Notes: generated by a model from the letters alone, not told the origin. A stretch of 25,954 bases of DNA from CATOSP01 sp034422355 (GCA_034422355.1 DAOUJS010000061.1:1-25954); one strand, 5' to 3'; counted from the first letter of the stretch, positions 8,276 through 16,723 are shown. Numbers and translations: made by a program.

Positions 8276-9013
8276 ATGATCAAAGCTATATCCTTCGACC
8301 TCTACAATACCCTGGTGCGGTTCTGGCCCCCTCTTGATGAAATCCAGCAGGCCGCGTGCCGGGAGTTGGGGCTGGGTGTATCCAAGCCCAACATCAACCG
8401 GGGATATGCCGTCGCCGATGTATTCTTCAACCAGGAGAACGCCGCCCGGCCGTTGAGCCTCCGCTCTGATAAAGAACGGTCCGATTTCTTCGCCCGCTAC
8501 GAACAGATTATTCTGGAGAATGCCGGGGTGCCCGTAACCCTTGAACTGGCCAGACAGGTCTGGGATATGGCCATATCGGTGCCCAAGGACTTTGTCCCCT
8601 TTGAGGACACCGTGCCTGCCCTGGCGTCCTTGAAAGAGCAGGGCTACCGGCTGGGAGTCCTCTCCAATCTGCGGCGGGACATAAACCAGATTTGCCTGCA
8701 ACTGGGTCTGGACCGCTACCTCGACTTCTGGGTAACGCCGATTGAGGCCGGGGCGGAGAAACCCGACAAGTCCATGTTTCTCAGCGTACTCGACCAGGCC
8801 AAGGTTGAGGCCAGCGAAACGGTCCACATCGGCGACCAGTACCGCGCCGACGTGCTCGGCGCAAGGGCGGTGGGCATGCACGGTGTTCTGATGGACCGGG
8901 GCGGATGGCTGAAGGACGTCACGGACTGCCCGAAAATCGCCTCCCTGATGGAGTTGGAACCGCTGCTGGCCGGCGCGCCACAGTCCCTTTCCACCAACCA
9001 CCAGGAACCCTAG
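8276..9013 (+). CDS. HAD-superfamily hydrolase (haloacid dehalogenase type)
   Basis: This 245-residue HAD hydrolase begins MIKAISFDLYNTLVRF. Motif I is D-L-Y-N-T (Asp8), so the second aspartate used as acid/base by HAD phosphatases is a tyrosine, as in L-2-haloacid dehalogenase-type members. Motif II is LSNLRRD, motif III is the lysine in EKPDKS, and motif IV is GDQYRADVLGA. An alpha-helical cap is predicted between residues 15 and 90. The ATG at 8276 puts motif I at the very N-terminus as usual; the upstream open frame to 8159 covers the promoter and looks non-coding. The DsbA-like selenoprotein gene follows after 98 bases with no clear terminator. The substrate is unknown. Confidence 0.8.
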   Translation: MIKAISFDLYNTLVRFWPPLDEIQQAACRELGLGVSKPNINRGYAVADVFFNQENAARPLSLRSDKERSDFFARYEQIILENAGVPVTLELARQVWDMAISVPKDFVPFEDTVPALASLKEQGYRLGVLSNLRRDINQICLQLGLDRYLDFWVTPIEAGAEKPDKSMFLSVLDQAKVEASETVHIGDQYRADVLGARAVGMHGVLMDRGGWLKDVTDCPKIASLMELEPLLAGAPQSLSTNHQEP

Positions 9014-9097
9014 CAGCTCTCCAGGCGCGAGACCGGCCTGCCCCGGCAGGGCGTTTAGCCCACTCTGGCAACGGACCGCCGGCGACTGGACACTACC

Positions 9098-9105
9098 GGA
9101 AGGAG
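9098..9105 (+). promoter_or_regulatory. Strong ribosome binding site fixing the start of the DsbA-like gene
   Basis: GGAAGGAG lies 6 bases before the ATG at 9112. This is one of the best Shine-Dalgarno sites in the window. It places the true start upstream of the in-frame TGA at 9184, not at any later ATG or GTG. Confidence 0.8.
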
Positions 9106-9111
9106 CCGACA

Positions 9112-9762
9112 ATGACCATACCGATTCAGCGTCCCGGACAAGACGGCGATCCTGTGCGGGTTGCCATCTGGTATGACTACATTTGACCCTGGTGCTACAT
9201 CGGCCTGGAGCGGGTCGAAAAGCTGGAGCAGGAATACAACATCAGCATCGAGGGCCGTGCCTACCTGCTGCGTCCCGACACCCCCAAGGAGGGGCTGGTC
9301 CGGGAACCCAGGAGCGGCGAGAACCCGGATGAGTTGTCGGAGCCGCTCCGTAGTCAGGCGCGGGAGGCCGGGCTGGTGATGAAGCCGCCCCGGGTTACGC
9401 CCAATACCATGTACGCTCTGGAAGCCACGGAATATGCCCAGAGGCATGGCAAGTTCATGGAGTTCCACCAGGCGGCCTACCAGTCTTTCTGGAGCGACGG
9501 CAAGGACCTGGGCGACCTGGAAGTAATCATCGGAATTGCCGACGGCGTGGGACTGGACTCTGCCGATCTGGTCCGGCACCTGGAGGAGCGAAAACTTTCC
9601 TCGGTGGTGATGGGACAGTACCAGGAAGCGCTCAAGTACGGCATCAGGGGCATCCCGACCTTCCTGGTTGGAAACCTGCTCTTCACCGGCGCCCATCCCT
9701 ACGGAGTGTTCCAGGAGGCGATGAGCCGGGTCCTGGGCGCAGGCGAGGACGCCGCTTCGTAG
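9112..9762 (+). CDS. DsbA/FrnE-like thiol oxidoreductase, probable selenoprotein (TGA at codon 25)
   Basis: Read through the TGA at 9184-9186, this frame gives 216 residues of a DsbA-family (FrnE-like) thioredoxin-fold protein. Homologues carry a CPWC redox motif after W-x-D-Y. Here the text is WYDYI-TGA-PWCYIGLE, so the stop codon replaces exactly the first, nucleophilic cysteine, giving U-P-W-C. The rest is intact: the helical insertion, the cis-proline loop (GIRGIPTFLVGN, about residue 180) and the C-terminal helix are all in frame with no other lesion. A strong ribosome binding site precedes the ATG. A SECIS-like hairpin starts 7 bases after the TGA. There is no signal peptide, so it is probably cytosolic. 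A conventional gene call would start after the TGA (for example GTG/ATG near 9334-9380) and lose the active site. Alternatives are a Cys-to-stop mutation or a sequencing error. The sel genes must lie outside this window. Confidence 0.8.
9184..9223 (+). promoter_or_regulatory. Sec codon (TGA 9184-9186) and bacterial SECIS-like hairpin
   Basis: Downstream of the TGA, UCGGCC (9200-9205) pairs with GGUCGA (9213-9218) as a 6-bp stem with one G-U pair. It closes a 7-base loop, UGGAGCG (9206-9212). A lower stem GCU (9194-9196) with AGC (9221-9223) is separated by a small internal loop. The apical loop begins 20 bases after the TGA and has G in its second position. These features meet the published bacterial SECIS rules as I know them (loop 16-37 bases away, 3-14 bases long, G in the first two loop bases, stem of at least 4 bp). 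Confidence 0.6.
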
Positions 9763-9786
9763 ATTGCGTATTAGATCAGGGTTATG

Positions 9787-9827
9787 GTAAAAGCCCCCGG
9801 TCCCAGAATGGGACCGGGGGCTTTTAC
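9787..9827. terminator. Bidirectional intrinsic terminator
   Basis: A perfect 18-bp inverted repeat: the arm GTAAAAGCCCCCGGTCCC at 9787-9804 and its exact complement at 9810-9827, with loop AGAAT. A GC core is flanked by A4 and T4, so the hairpin ends in a short U-tract in both directions. It lies between two convergent genes, the DsbA-like gene ending at 9762 and the ABC exporter gene ending at 9866, and should serve both. Confidence 0.9.
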
Positions 9828-9865
9828 TGTGCGCCTTGTATTCCGCCGCCTGCCTGTGCGGCGGG

Positions 9866-11818
9866 TTAGCTGTCGTCCGCCGGAGCGGCCGCCGCGATGT
9901 CAGTCGCCCCGTTGCCGGACACGTCGGCTTGCCCTCCCCGGTTGAGACCATAGTTGATGGCGTACAGGCGGGCGTAGACTCCGTCCCGGCGCAGAAGGTC
10001 TTCGTGGTTGCCTATTTCCGCAATCCTGCCGTGGTCCAGCACCACGATCTTGTCAGCGTTGCGGATGGTGGATAGCCGGTGGGCGATAACGATTGAGGTG
10101 CGGCCCACCAGTACACGCCTGAGAGCGGCCTGAATCAGCAGCTCCGTGTGGGTGTCGATGTTTGCGGTAGCTTCATCGAGCACGATGATGCGCGGGTTGC
10201 CCACCACGGCGCGGGCGAAGCTGAGCAACTGCCTCTGGCCAACGCTGAGGTTGCTCCCCCGTTCCGCCAACACTGAGTTGTACCCGCCTTCCAGGGCCAT
10301 GATGAAGTCGTGCGCGCCCACTGCCCTGGCCGCTTCCTCCACCTCCGCGTCGGTGGCATCATCGTGAAGATAGCGGACGTTCTCGGCCACTGTGCCGGAG
10401 AAGAGATAGGGTTCCTGGAGGACCATGCTCATCTGGTTCACCATCGAGGCCCTTTTCACGTCCCGGATGTCGTGTCCGTCGATGGTGATTGCGCCGTTGG
10501 TAACATCGGCGAAGCGGTAAATCAGGGTTACCAGTGTGCTCTTGCCCGCTCCCGTGGAACCGACCAGGGCCACGTTCTCGCCCGGTCTGATGTCCAGGTT
10601 GATGTCGTTGAGAACGTCAACGCCGGGAACGTAGTGGAAGTTCACGTCCTCGAACTTGACTGCCCCCTCGATGGGCGGCATATCAATGGCGTCTTCCTTG
10701 TCCTTGATTTCCGGCTGAAGGTCGATCACCTCGAAAATGCGGACTCCCGCGGCCATCCCCCGCTGCAACTGGGTGTACTGCATGGTCAGGTTGCGGATCG
10801 GCTCGAAGAACCGCTGTATCCACATGGGGAAGGCCACCAGAACGCCCCACGTCGGAGTGCCGCTGTCAACCACAAGGCTGCCTCCCAGGACCACGACCAC
10901 ACCGAATGCGAAACCGATCAGGACTTCCACTATTGGCTGGAGCCCGCCGGAAAAGCGGCTCGCCTGAAGATTGGCGTCCAGGTGCTCCTGGTTCAGTTCC
11001 TTGAAGTGCTCGAGGTTAACATCCTGCCGGTTCAGGCTCTCCACGACGCGGACGCCGGTGATGTTCTGGTTGTACTCGCCGTTGACCATTGCTATGGCGC
11101 GGCGGATTCGCATGAAGGAACGCCGGGCAAATCTCTGCCAGTAGCCGAGGATGAAGAAGAGGACCGGGATGACGCTCAGGCATATCAGGGACAGCTTCCA
11201 GTCCGCCAGTCCCAGCGCAGGGAGGATCACCAGCATGACCAGCAGGATGCCGATCAGGCTGAGGATGTCCGCGATGCTATGCACCATGAGCTCGAAGGTC
11301 TCGGTCAACTGGAGCACGTCGCTCTGGCTGCGGGACATGATGCGCCCCACCGGAGTCCGGTGGAAGAAAGCCGGCGATAGTTCCTGTAGATGCCCGAACA
11401 TCTGGGTTCTCAGGGTATAGAGAATGGATTGTCCCAGCTTGGGCATCAGGATGTATTGGACGTACATCGCGCCGCAGTACACGATGGTTACCCCGAAGAA
11501 AATAAGCGCGATAGTGTGCAGCCGGCTGATCTCTCCGCTGTTGATCGCCCACTCGATTCCCAGTAGCAGGAACAGGGGCACGCTTACGTTGCCAACGGTG
11601 TAGACCAGGATCGCAAAAATCGAGAGGACCGCGTCCCTCTTGTGGGGTTTCAGGTAGGTGAGCAGGCGCATCACGACCCTGTTGTCGTATGCGGAACCCA
11701 CTACCCCTTCGTCGGTGAGGTTGTCCAGGTTGGGGGAGTTCATGCCTCCGGAATTCAGGCCGCGCATGCCGCCCATCATTCCGCCGAAGCCGCCCCCTCC
11801 GCCCATTCCTCCGCGCAT
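9866..11818 (-). CDS. Heterodimeric ABC exporter, subunit with catalytic Walker B and Gly/Met-rich N-tail
   Basis: This 650-residue half-transporter has an N-terminal six-helix membrane domain (about 50-390) and a C-terminal ATPase domain. Walker A is GSTGAGKS (420-427), the signature is LSVGQ (524-528) instead of LSGGQ, Walker B is IIVLDE (544-549) with the catalytic glutamate, and the switch histidine is in IAHRLST. Residues 1-26 are almost only Gly, Met, Arg and Phe (MRGGMGGGGGFGGMMGGMRG), an unusual flexible tail. The start ATG overlaps the stop of the 607-residue partner (TAATG), so the two are coupled and probably equimolar. With the partner's altered Walker B it forms one degenerate and one active ATP site. 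The substrate is unknown: multidrug, lipid and peptide export are all possible. Confidence 0.93.
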   Translation of the reverse strand: MRGGMGGGGGFGGMMGGMRGLNSGGMNSPNLDNLTDEGVVGSAYDNRVVMRLLTYLKPHKRDAVLSIFAILVYTVGNVSVPLFLLLGIEWAINSGEISRLHTIALIFFGVTIVYCGAMYVQYILMPKLGQSILYTLRTQMFGHLQELSPAFFHRTPVGRIMSRSQSDVLQLTETFELMVHSIADILSLIGILLVMLVILPALGLADWKLSLICLSVIPVLFFILGYWQRFARRSFMRIRRAIAMVNGEYNQNITGVRVVESLNRQDVNLEHFKELNQEHLDANLQASRFSGGLQPIVEVLIGFAFGVVVVLGGSLVVDSGTPTWGVLVAFPMWIQRFFEPIRNLTMQYTQLQRGMAAGVRIFEVIDLQPEIKDKEDAIDMPPIEGAVKFEDVNFHYVPGVDVLNDINLDIRPGENVALVGSTGAGKSTLVTLIYRFADVTNGAITIDGHDIRDVKRASMVNQMSMVLQEPYLFSGTVAENVRYLHDDATDAEVEEAARAVGAHDFIMALEGGYNSVLAERGSNLSVGQRQLLSFARAVVGNPRIIVLDEATANIDTHTELLIQAALRRVLVGRTSIVIAHRLSTIRNADKIVVLDHGRIAEIGNHEDLLRRDGVYARLYAINYGLNRGGQADVSGNGATDIAAAAPADDS

Positions 11819-13641
11819 TAGTTGTCACCTCCATCGTCCCCGACTATGGCTGCATCAAGCAGCACTTCCTCCTGAGGACGCAGTTGGAGATCGTAAATCT
11901 CCCGGTATATTCCACCCCGGGCCATCAGCGATTCGTGGTTGCCCCGTTCCACCACCAGTCCATCCTTCAGCACGAGGATGATGTCGGCCTCCCGGACCGT
12001 GCTCAACCGGTGGGCTATGACGAAGGTGGTCCGGCCCTTCATGACGGCGGTCATGGCTTGGTGTATCAACCGCTCGGTCTCAACGTCCACGCTTGAGGTG
12101 GAATCGTCCAGGATCAAGACCGGAGGATTGAGCAGGATGGTGCGGGCGATTGCCAGGCGCTGCCTCTGGCCGCCCGAGAGGGTAACACCCCGCTCCCCGA
12201 CCCACGTGTCGTAACCGTGGGGCAGGTTCGCTATGTGCTCGTGGAGTTGGGCAACCTTGGCCGCCTCTATCACATCCTCAAGCGTAGCCTCGGGGGAGGC
12301 GTAAGCGATATTGTCCTTGATCGTGGCGCTGAACAGGAAGATATCCTGCTGCACGATCCCCACATTGTGGCGCAGCGAAGCCAGGGTGAACTCCCGGATA
12401 TCGTCGCCGTCCAGTGTGACTGAACCCTCTGTCACGTCGTAGAACCGGGGCAGCAGGTTGACGATGGTGGTCTTGCCGCTGCCGGGCGCGCCCAGAATCG
12501 CCGTAATCTGGCCGGGCTCCGCGGAGGTCTCCACATGCTGCAATCCGGGAATCCTGGGATCGTAGGAGAAGGAAACGTCATTGAACCGGACATATCCTTC
12601 CGCTCTGCCGAGAACCCTGGCGTTCGGCCTCTCTACCACCGGGGACTCGGAGTCCAGCACCTCGTAAATCCGCCGCCCGGAGGAGACGGCCCGGGCGAAG
12701 CTGCCCACTATCTGGGGCGTCATGCGCACCGGGAACGTGAGCTGGTTCATCAGGAGGATGAAGGTGGCGAAGGCGCCGGGATCCAGGTTGCCCCTCATTA
12801 TCTCCCAACCGCCGTACCACAGCACCACGCCCAGGGTGAGGCTGAAGTACAGGGTCATCCATGCTACGTTGGTTCCCTGGAGCCGCTCGTTGCGGAAGTA
12901 CTCCTGACGCAACTCTTCGGCCTTGCGGTTGTACTTCTGCCGCTCGTGGTCTTCGGCAGCGAAGGCCTTGACCACGTGGATGCCGACCAGATTCTCCTGG
13001 AGGATCGTTACCAACTCGCCCATGACCTGCTGGACGTGCAGCCACATGGCCCGCAGTTTGATCATTACCAGGGAAGACTGGAACAGCAGGAACGGGACGA
13101 GAATCAGGGTGAACAGGGTGAGTTGCCAGTTCAGGAGGGCCATGAAGATGACGATGGCTCCGACCCTGAAAGGCACCTCCACGCCTCGTACCATGCCCAT
13201 GTTGACAAAGCGGCGGATAGCCTCCACATCGGAGGTTACCTTGGACATGAGGTTGCCGGTATGCTCCTTGTCATGGAAGGCGAAGCTGAGATGCTGCAAC
13301 TTGTCGTACATCATGTTGCGTACATCGTAGGACACCTTCTGGGAGAGGGAATCGGTGAGGTATGTCCTCCCGAAGTCGAACAGGCCCCGGCAAAGGCTTG
13401 CCGCCAGCAGAAGTAAGGCCAGCATGATTAGACTAGATTGAGCTACGTCGGTGTGGGCGACAATGATCCCGGATTCGCCAGCCCCTTGTGATTCATAGCC
13501 TATGAGAAGGTTGATCGCCTTCCCGACGAGGTAGGGGATGAAGAGGGAGAGGCCGAGAGCGAAGACGCTTGTAACGTAAGCCAGGATGAGACGCCCGCGG
13601 TGGCGCCCCGCCAGACCTATGACTCTTATTAGTGTTCTCAT
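11818..13641 (-). CDS. Heterodimeric ABC exporter, subunit with degenerate Walker B
   Basis: This 607-residue membrane/ATPase fusion is the partner of the downstream gene. Membrane helices occupy about 15-310. Walker A is GAPGSGKT (384-391), the signature is a canonical LSGGQ (488-492), and Walker B is VLILDD (508-513), where Asp513 replaces the catalytic glutamate. The partner instead has a good Walker B and a poor signature (LSVGQ). Both defects therefore fall in the same composite ATP site, the TAP1/TAP2-like and TM287/288-like arrangement. The ATG at 13641 has AGGAG about 20 bases away, too far to be optimal, so an alternative nearby start is possible. A promoter about 200 bases upstream precedes it. 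Confidence 0.93.
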   Translation of the reverse strand: MRTLIRVIGLAGRHRGRLILAYVTSVFALGLSLFIPYLVGKAINLLIGYESQGAGESGIIVAHTDVAQSSLIMLALLLLAASLCRGLFDFGRTYLTDSLSQKVSYDVRNMMYDKLQHLSFAFHDKEHTGNLMSKVTSDVEAIRRFVNMGMVRGVEVPFRVGAIVIFMALLNWQLTLFTLILVPFLLFQSSLVMIKLRAMWLHVQQVMGELVTILQENLVGIHVVKAFAAEDHERQKYNRKAEELRQEYFRNERLQGTNVAWMTLYFSLTLGVVLWYGGWEIMRGNLDPGAFATFILLMNQLTFPVRMTPQIVGSFARAVSSGRRIYEVLDSESPVVERPNARVLGRAEGYVRFNDVSFSYDPRIPGLQHVETSAEPGQITAILGAPGSGKTTIVNLLPRFYDVTEGSVTLDGDDIREFTLASLRHNVGIVQQDIFLFSATIKDNIAYASPEATLEDVIEAAKVAQLHEHIANLPHGYDTWVGERGVTLSGGQRQRLAIARTILLNPPVLILDDSTSSVDVETERLIHQAMTAVMKGRTTFVIAHRLSTVREADIILVLKDGLVVERGNHESLMARGGIYREIYDLQLRPQEEVLLDAAIVGDDGGDN

Positions 13642-13837
13642 CTAGCTGTGTATGCCTCAAACTCCTACTGTTGCCGGAGGGAGTGGAAATACACCCGGTT
13701 AAGGCATCCTCCGCACAACGGTCAAAATACGGGACCGGTCGGCCGGGGTGTCCATGCAATAGAAACACCGAATGAGGGACCTGCGTCCATTTGTACGAAA
13801 TCCACCGCTAGATCCCCCGTCGCCGGACAACGGGGCA

Positions 13838-13866
13838 ATCATAAACCCAATTGCGGCACAATTCAA
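13838..13866 (-). promoter_or_regulatory. Sigma70-type promoter of the ABC exporter operon, with a hairpin at the transcript start
   Basis: On the minus strand TTGAAT (13866-13861), a 17-base spacer and TATGAT (13843-13838). Transcription would begin near 13831, inside a GC-rich hairpin whose arms CCCCGT and ACGGGG lie between about 13815 and 13836. The leader to the start at 13641 is about 190 bases. No gene is supported in 13642-13939, and I see no intrinsic terminator for argS there. Confidence 0.55.
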
Positions 13867-13939
13867 GCAAGCCACGCGCGGCCAGGGATGCGATTCAACG
13901 CCGGGCAGCCGCATGGCTGAGGGTCCGGTAATGCCTGGA

Positions 13940-15619
13940 CTACATCCGCTCCGGAGTGTTCATGCCCATCAATTCCAGGGTGCGTCGAAACACTATCTGC
14001 GCCGACTCCACCAGCTTCAGGCGGGCCAGTGTCATCTGGCCGTCCTCAGGCAATGAGGAGATCACGCGGCAGTTTTCATAGAACCCGTGGAACGCCGTGG
14101 CCAACTCCATCGCGTAATGGGGCAGGTGGTGGGGCTCCAGGGTGCGGGCCATGTGCTCGACCAGCTCCGGGAGGCGGATCATTGTCCTTATAAGGCCCAA
14201 CTCGCTGGGGTCGTTAAGCAGGGTCACGTTTCCCTGGCTCCAGTCAATGTTCTGGCTGCGGGCCAGGTTGAGGATGCTGGCGTTGCGGGCGTGGGCGTAC
14301 TGCACGTAGTAGACCGGGTTCTCCGACGACTCCTTCTTCGCCAGCTCAAGGTCGAACTCCATCTGCGTCGATGGAGTCCGGGCCAGGAAGAAGTACCGGC
14401 AGGCATCGGCCCCCACCTCGTCAGCCAATTCCCGCAGGGTAACGAAGTCTCCCGACCGCTTGGAAGCCCTGACGACCTGGTCCCCACGCTTCAGCGTGAC
14501 CATCTGCGATATGAGAATGGTGAGGCGCTCCGGGTCGATACCCAGGGCTCCAACGGCAGTTTTCATGCGTGGCACGTGACCCTGGTGGTCCGCGCCCCAG
14601 ATGTTTACCACGGACCGGAACCCGCGCACCATGAACTTGTTGTAATGGTAGGCGATGTCCGAAGCAAAGTAGGTGGGATCGCCGCTGGAGCGGATCACCA
14701 CGTTGTCCTTGTCGTCGCCCAGCGCGCTGGAAGTGAACCAGGTGGCGTTGTCCCGCTCCGCCAGGTAGTTCTTCCCACGCAGCAGGTCCACCGCCCGCTG
14801 GTAGTCTCCGTCCCGGTACAGGTCCCGTTCGCTGAACCAGCTATCAAAGGAAACGCCGATGCGGGTCAGATCGTCCCGAATCAGGGCCACCATCTTCTCC
14901 CGCGCCAGGTCTCCGATCTCCTTGAGCGCCTGGGCCTCGGGCATTTCCATGTACCTGGAACCCTCGGCCTCAACGATGTCCCGGGCCAGGTCGATCACGT
15001 AGTCCCCCCGGTAACCGCCCGAGGGCAGTTCCGTTTGCTTGCCCAGGGTCTCCTTGTACCGGGCATATACCGACCCGTAGAAGGCCTCCATCTGTGTGCC
15101 GGCGTCGTTTACGTAGTACTCCTGCGTCACGGCGTAGCCCGCGGCGGTCAGCACTCGGGACAGTGCGCTCCCCAGCACTGCGCCTCTCGTATGCCCTACG
15201 TGGACCGGCCCGGTAGGATTGACGCTGACGAACTCCACCATCATGGGTTGTTGGCCGCCGAGGTCCACATTGCCGTATTCCTGCCCCCGCTCCCGGACCA
15301 TTTCCACTTGCTGCCGTACCCAACTATCCCGGAGGCGGAAATTGATAAAACCGGGCGGCGCGACTACCACGCTTTCTATCGTCTCACTGTCCGGGATATG
15401 CTCCACCAGCGATTCCGCCAATCGGAGCGGATTGATGCGCGTGGCGCGGGCCAGGCGCAGGGGCAGGCTTGTGGCAAAGTCGCCGTGGTCCGGGTTGGCG
15501 GGGCGTTCCACCAGGATTTCGGGCATGGTCTCCAGTTGGAGCAGCCCCTGTTGTCGGGCTTGGGTCACCGCGTCCGCGACCAGGTTTCTAACCGTATGCA
15601 ACAATAGATGAGAGGCCAT
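13940..15619 (-). CDS. argS: Arginyl-tRNA synthetase
   Basis: This 559-residue class I synthetase charges tRNA-Arg with arginine, the normal length for ArgS. The N-terminal Add-1 domain includes NPDHGDFAT near residue 42. The HIGH-box equivalent is HVGHT (140-144). The anticodon-binding region includes YVQYAHAR, and the protein ends LMGMNTPERM, typical of ArgS. As in many ArgS enzymes there is no classical KMSKS; the region around VRASKRSGDFVTL takes its place. The ATG at 15619 follows AAGGA by about 5 bases. The frame is open upstream to 15730, but that segment is unlike ArgS. It lies between the ABC exporter and a divergent S51 peptidase and is probably monocistronic. Confidence 0.95.
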   Translation of the reverse strand: MASHLLLHTVRNLVADAVTQARQQGLLQLETMPEILVERPANPDHGDFATSLPLRLARATRINPLRLAESLVEHIPDSETIESVVVAPPGFINFRLRDSWVRQQVEMVRERGQEYGNVDLGGQQPMMVEFVSVNPTGPVHVGHTRGAVLGSALSRVLTAAGYAVTQEYYVNDAGTQMEAFYGSVYARYKETLGKQTELPSGGYRGDYVIDLARDIVEAEGSRYMEMPEAQALKEIGDLAREKMVALIRDDLTRIGVSFDSWFSERDLYRDGDYQRAVDLLRGKNYLAERDNATWFTSSALGDDKDNVVIRSSGDPTYFASDIAYHYNKFMVRGFRSVVNIWGADHQGHVPRMKTAVGALGIDPERLTILISQMVTLKRGDQVVRASKRSGDFVTLRELADEVGADACRYFFLARTPSTQMEFDLELAKKESSENPVYYVQYAHARNASILNLARSQNIDWSQGNVTLLNDPSELGLIRTMIRLPELVEHMARTLEPHHLPHYAMELATAFHGFYENCRVISSLPEDGQMTLARLKLVESAQIVFRRTLELMGMNTPERM

Positions 15620-15698
15620 GAAATCCTTCACTTTCCAGCGGTGTGGAATACCGTTCCGGCATTGTTGCGGGAGGAACGACAAGCAGCCATAAGGGCCA

Positions 15699-15707
15699 AT
15701 AGTAGCA
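15699..15707 (-). promoter_or_regulatory. Candidate argS promoter (extended -10)
   Basis: TGCTACTAT on the minus strand (15707-15699) is an extended -10. No convincing -35 is present. The leader would be about 70 bases. The remainder of the 298-base argS-peptidase gap shows nothing supportable. Confidence 0.3.
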
Positions 15708-15917
15708 TACCGGGAACCGGCCTTCACCAAGTCAGCAACTTCGGATTTCCGGCTTCCCGGACCGCACGGGGTAGCTTCTACAGGCGGGATGGATGATGAT
15801 ATTCTATCTACGTCATTCGTGCCCGGTCAATTGAGTTGGTCACCGGTTTGCGTGGTGGTCTACCGGGTGACGGTAAATGGGAAATCGGGGTGCATTGACC
15901 CTTGTAGAGGTGGTGTT

Positions 15918-16604
15918 ATGGCAGGCGAGATCGCCCTGGTCGGCGGCGAGGAGTTCCGAGTCAGATGCGAAGAGATGGACCGGGAGATAATGCGGTCGTC
16001 CGGGGAACAACCCGCAAAGGTGCTGATAATTCCTACTGCAGCGGTGACGGGACCCGCCAAGGCCGCCAATGACGGTGTGGTCCACTTTGGAAGTTTGGGC
16101 GGCGACTCCAGCCAGCTTATGGTCCTGGACCGCGGACAGGCCGATAACGACGACTTCATCCGGCCTGTAAATGATACCGATGTGGTCTACTTTACCGGGG
16201 GCAGTCCTGACCACCTGTTGGAAGTCCTCAGAGGCTCAAGGCTGCTTGAGGCCATTCTCGCGGCAGTGGAGAAGGGGGCCGTCCTGGCCGGGTCAAGCGC
16301 CGGGGCGATGGTTATGGGTTCCTACATGCGCCGTCCCCGAAGCGGCGGTTGGGTGGAGGCCCTGGGTCTGGCGCCGGGGGTGGTTGTGCTGCCCCACCAC
16401 GAGAACAGGAACCCGAAGGAAGTGTCACGGGAACTGACTGCGGACGCGCCTGTTGGGCTGACTTTCCTGGGCATCGATGCCCGCACCGGGTGCCTGGGCC
16501 GTCCCGGCGGCTGGAGAGTTGTTGGGTCGGGCAATGTCACCGTTTACCGGGACGGTGAATGGGCAGTGTATCCGTCAGGTGCGCCGTTGCCTGCGGATGT
16601 GTAG
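15918..16604 (+). CDS. Peptidase S51 / cyanophycinase-like serine peptidase
   Basis: This 228-residue protein has the S51 fold shared by dipeptidase E and cyanophycinase. The nucleophile elbow is GSSAGA with Ser127. YFTGGSPDHLL near residue 93 is the conserved glycine turn of the family, and LPHHENRN near residue 158 probably supplies the histidine. N-terminal IALVGGEEF is also typical. The ATG at 15918 has GAGG 7 bases upstream and starts directly at the fold; the upstream open frame to 15789 is unlike the family. There is no signal peptide, so it should act in the cytoplasm on a small acidic peptide or cyanophycin-like substrate. No cyanophycin synthetase is in the window, so the substrate is open. 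Confidence 0.85.
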   Translation: MAGEIALVGGEEFRVRCEEMDREIMRSSGEQPAKVLIIPTAAVTGPAKAANDGVVHFGSLGGDSSQLMVLDRGQADNDDFIRPVNDTDVVYFTGGSPDHLLEVLRGSRLLEAILAAVEKGAVLAGSSAGAMVMGSYMRRPRSGGWVEALGLAPGVVVLPHHENRNPKEVSRELTADAPVGLTFLGIDARTGCLGRPGGWRVVGSGNVTVYRDGEWAVYPSGAPLPADV

Positions 16605-16622
16605 CGGTTGCCGGCGGCGGGA

Positions 16623-16718
16623 CCCCTCACCCCAACCCTCTTCCGTGGGGACAGATCCCGTCCGCGCTCCCTGGCCGGCACGGCGGTATGGGGCGGCGTT
16701 CTCAAACGGGGAGAGGGA
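16623..16718. repeat. Imperfect inverted repeat of the common 'CCCTCACCCCAACCCTC' intergenic type
   Basis: CCCTCACCCCAACCCTC begins near 16625, and its CCCTCTTCCGT end (16636-16646) is nearly complementary to ACGGGGAGAGGGA (16706-16718). Such paired C-rich/G-rich arms are a frequent dispersed intergenic repeat in GC-rich bacteria. It sits between two convergent genes, so it may also end transcription. A related C-rich stretch without a partner arm lies near 19463-19491. Confidence 0.45.
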
Positions 16719-16723
16719 ACCGT

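Noticed and set aside
9014..9111. Hairpin CCTGCC/GGCAGG as a terminator between the HAD and DsbA-like genes
   Set aside because: The stem is short and no U-tract follows, so read-through into the selenoprotein gene is more likely.
9184..9186. TGA read as tryptophan by a variant genetic code
   Set aside because: Other genes in the window use TGA as a normal stop in overlapping ATGA and GTGA junctions, and tryptophan is encoded by TGG throughout. Tryptophan at a redox cysteine position also makes no sense.
14087..15607. Long open frame antisense to argS (and similar ones opposite otsA, mod and both ABC genes)
   Set aside because: These are GC-driven shadows: their composition is unusual, no domain is recognisable, and the opposite strand encodes clear conserved proteins.
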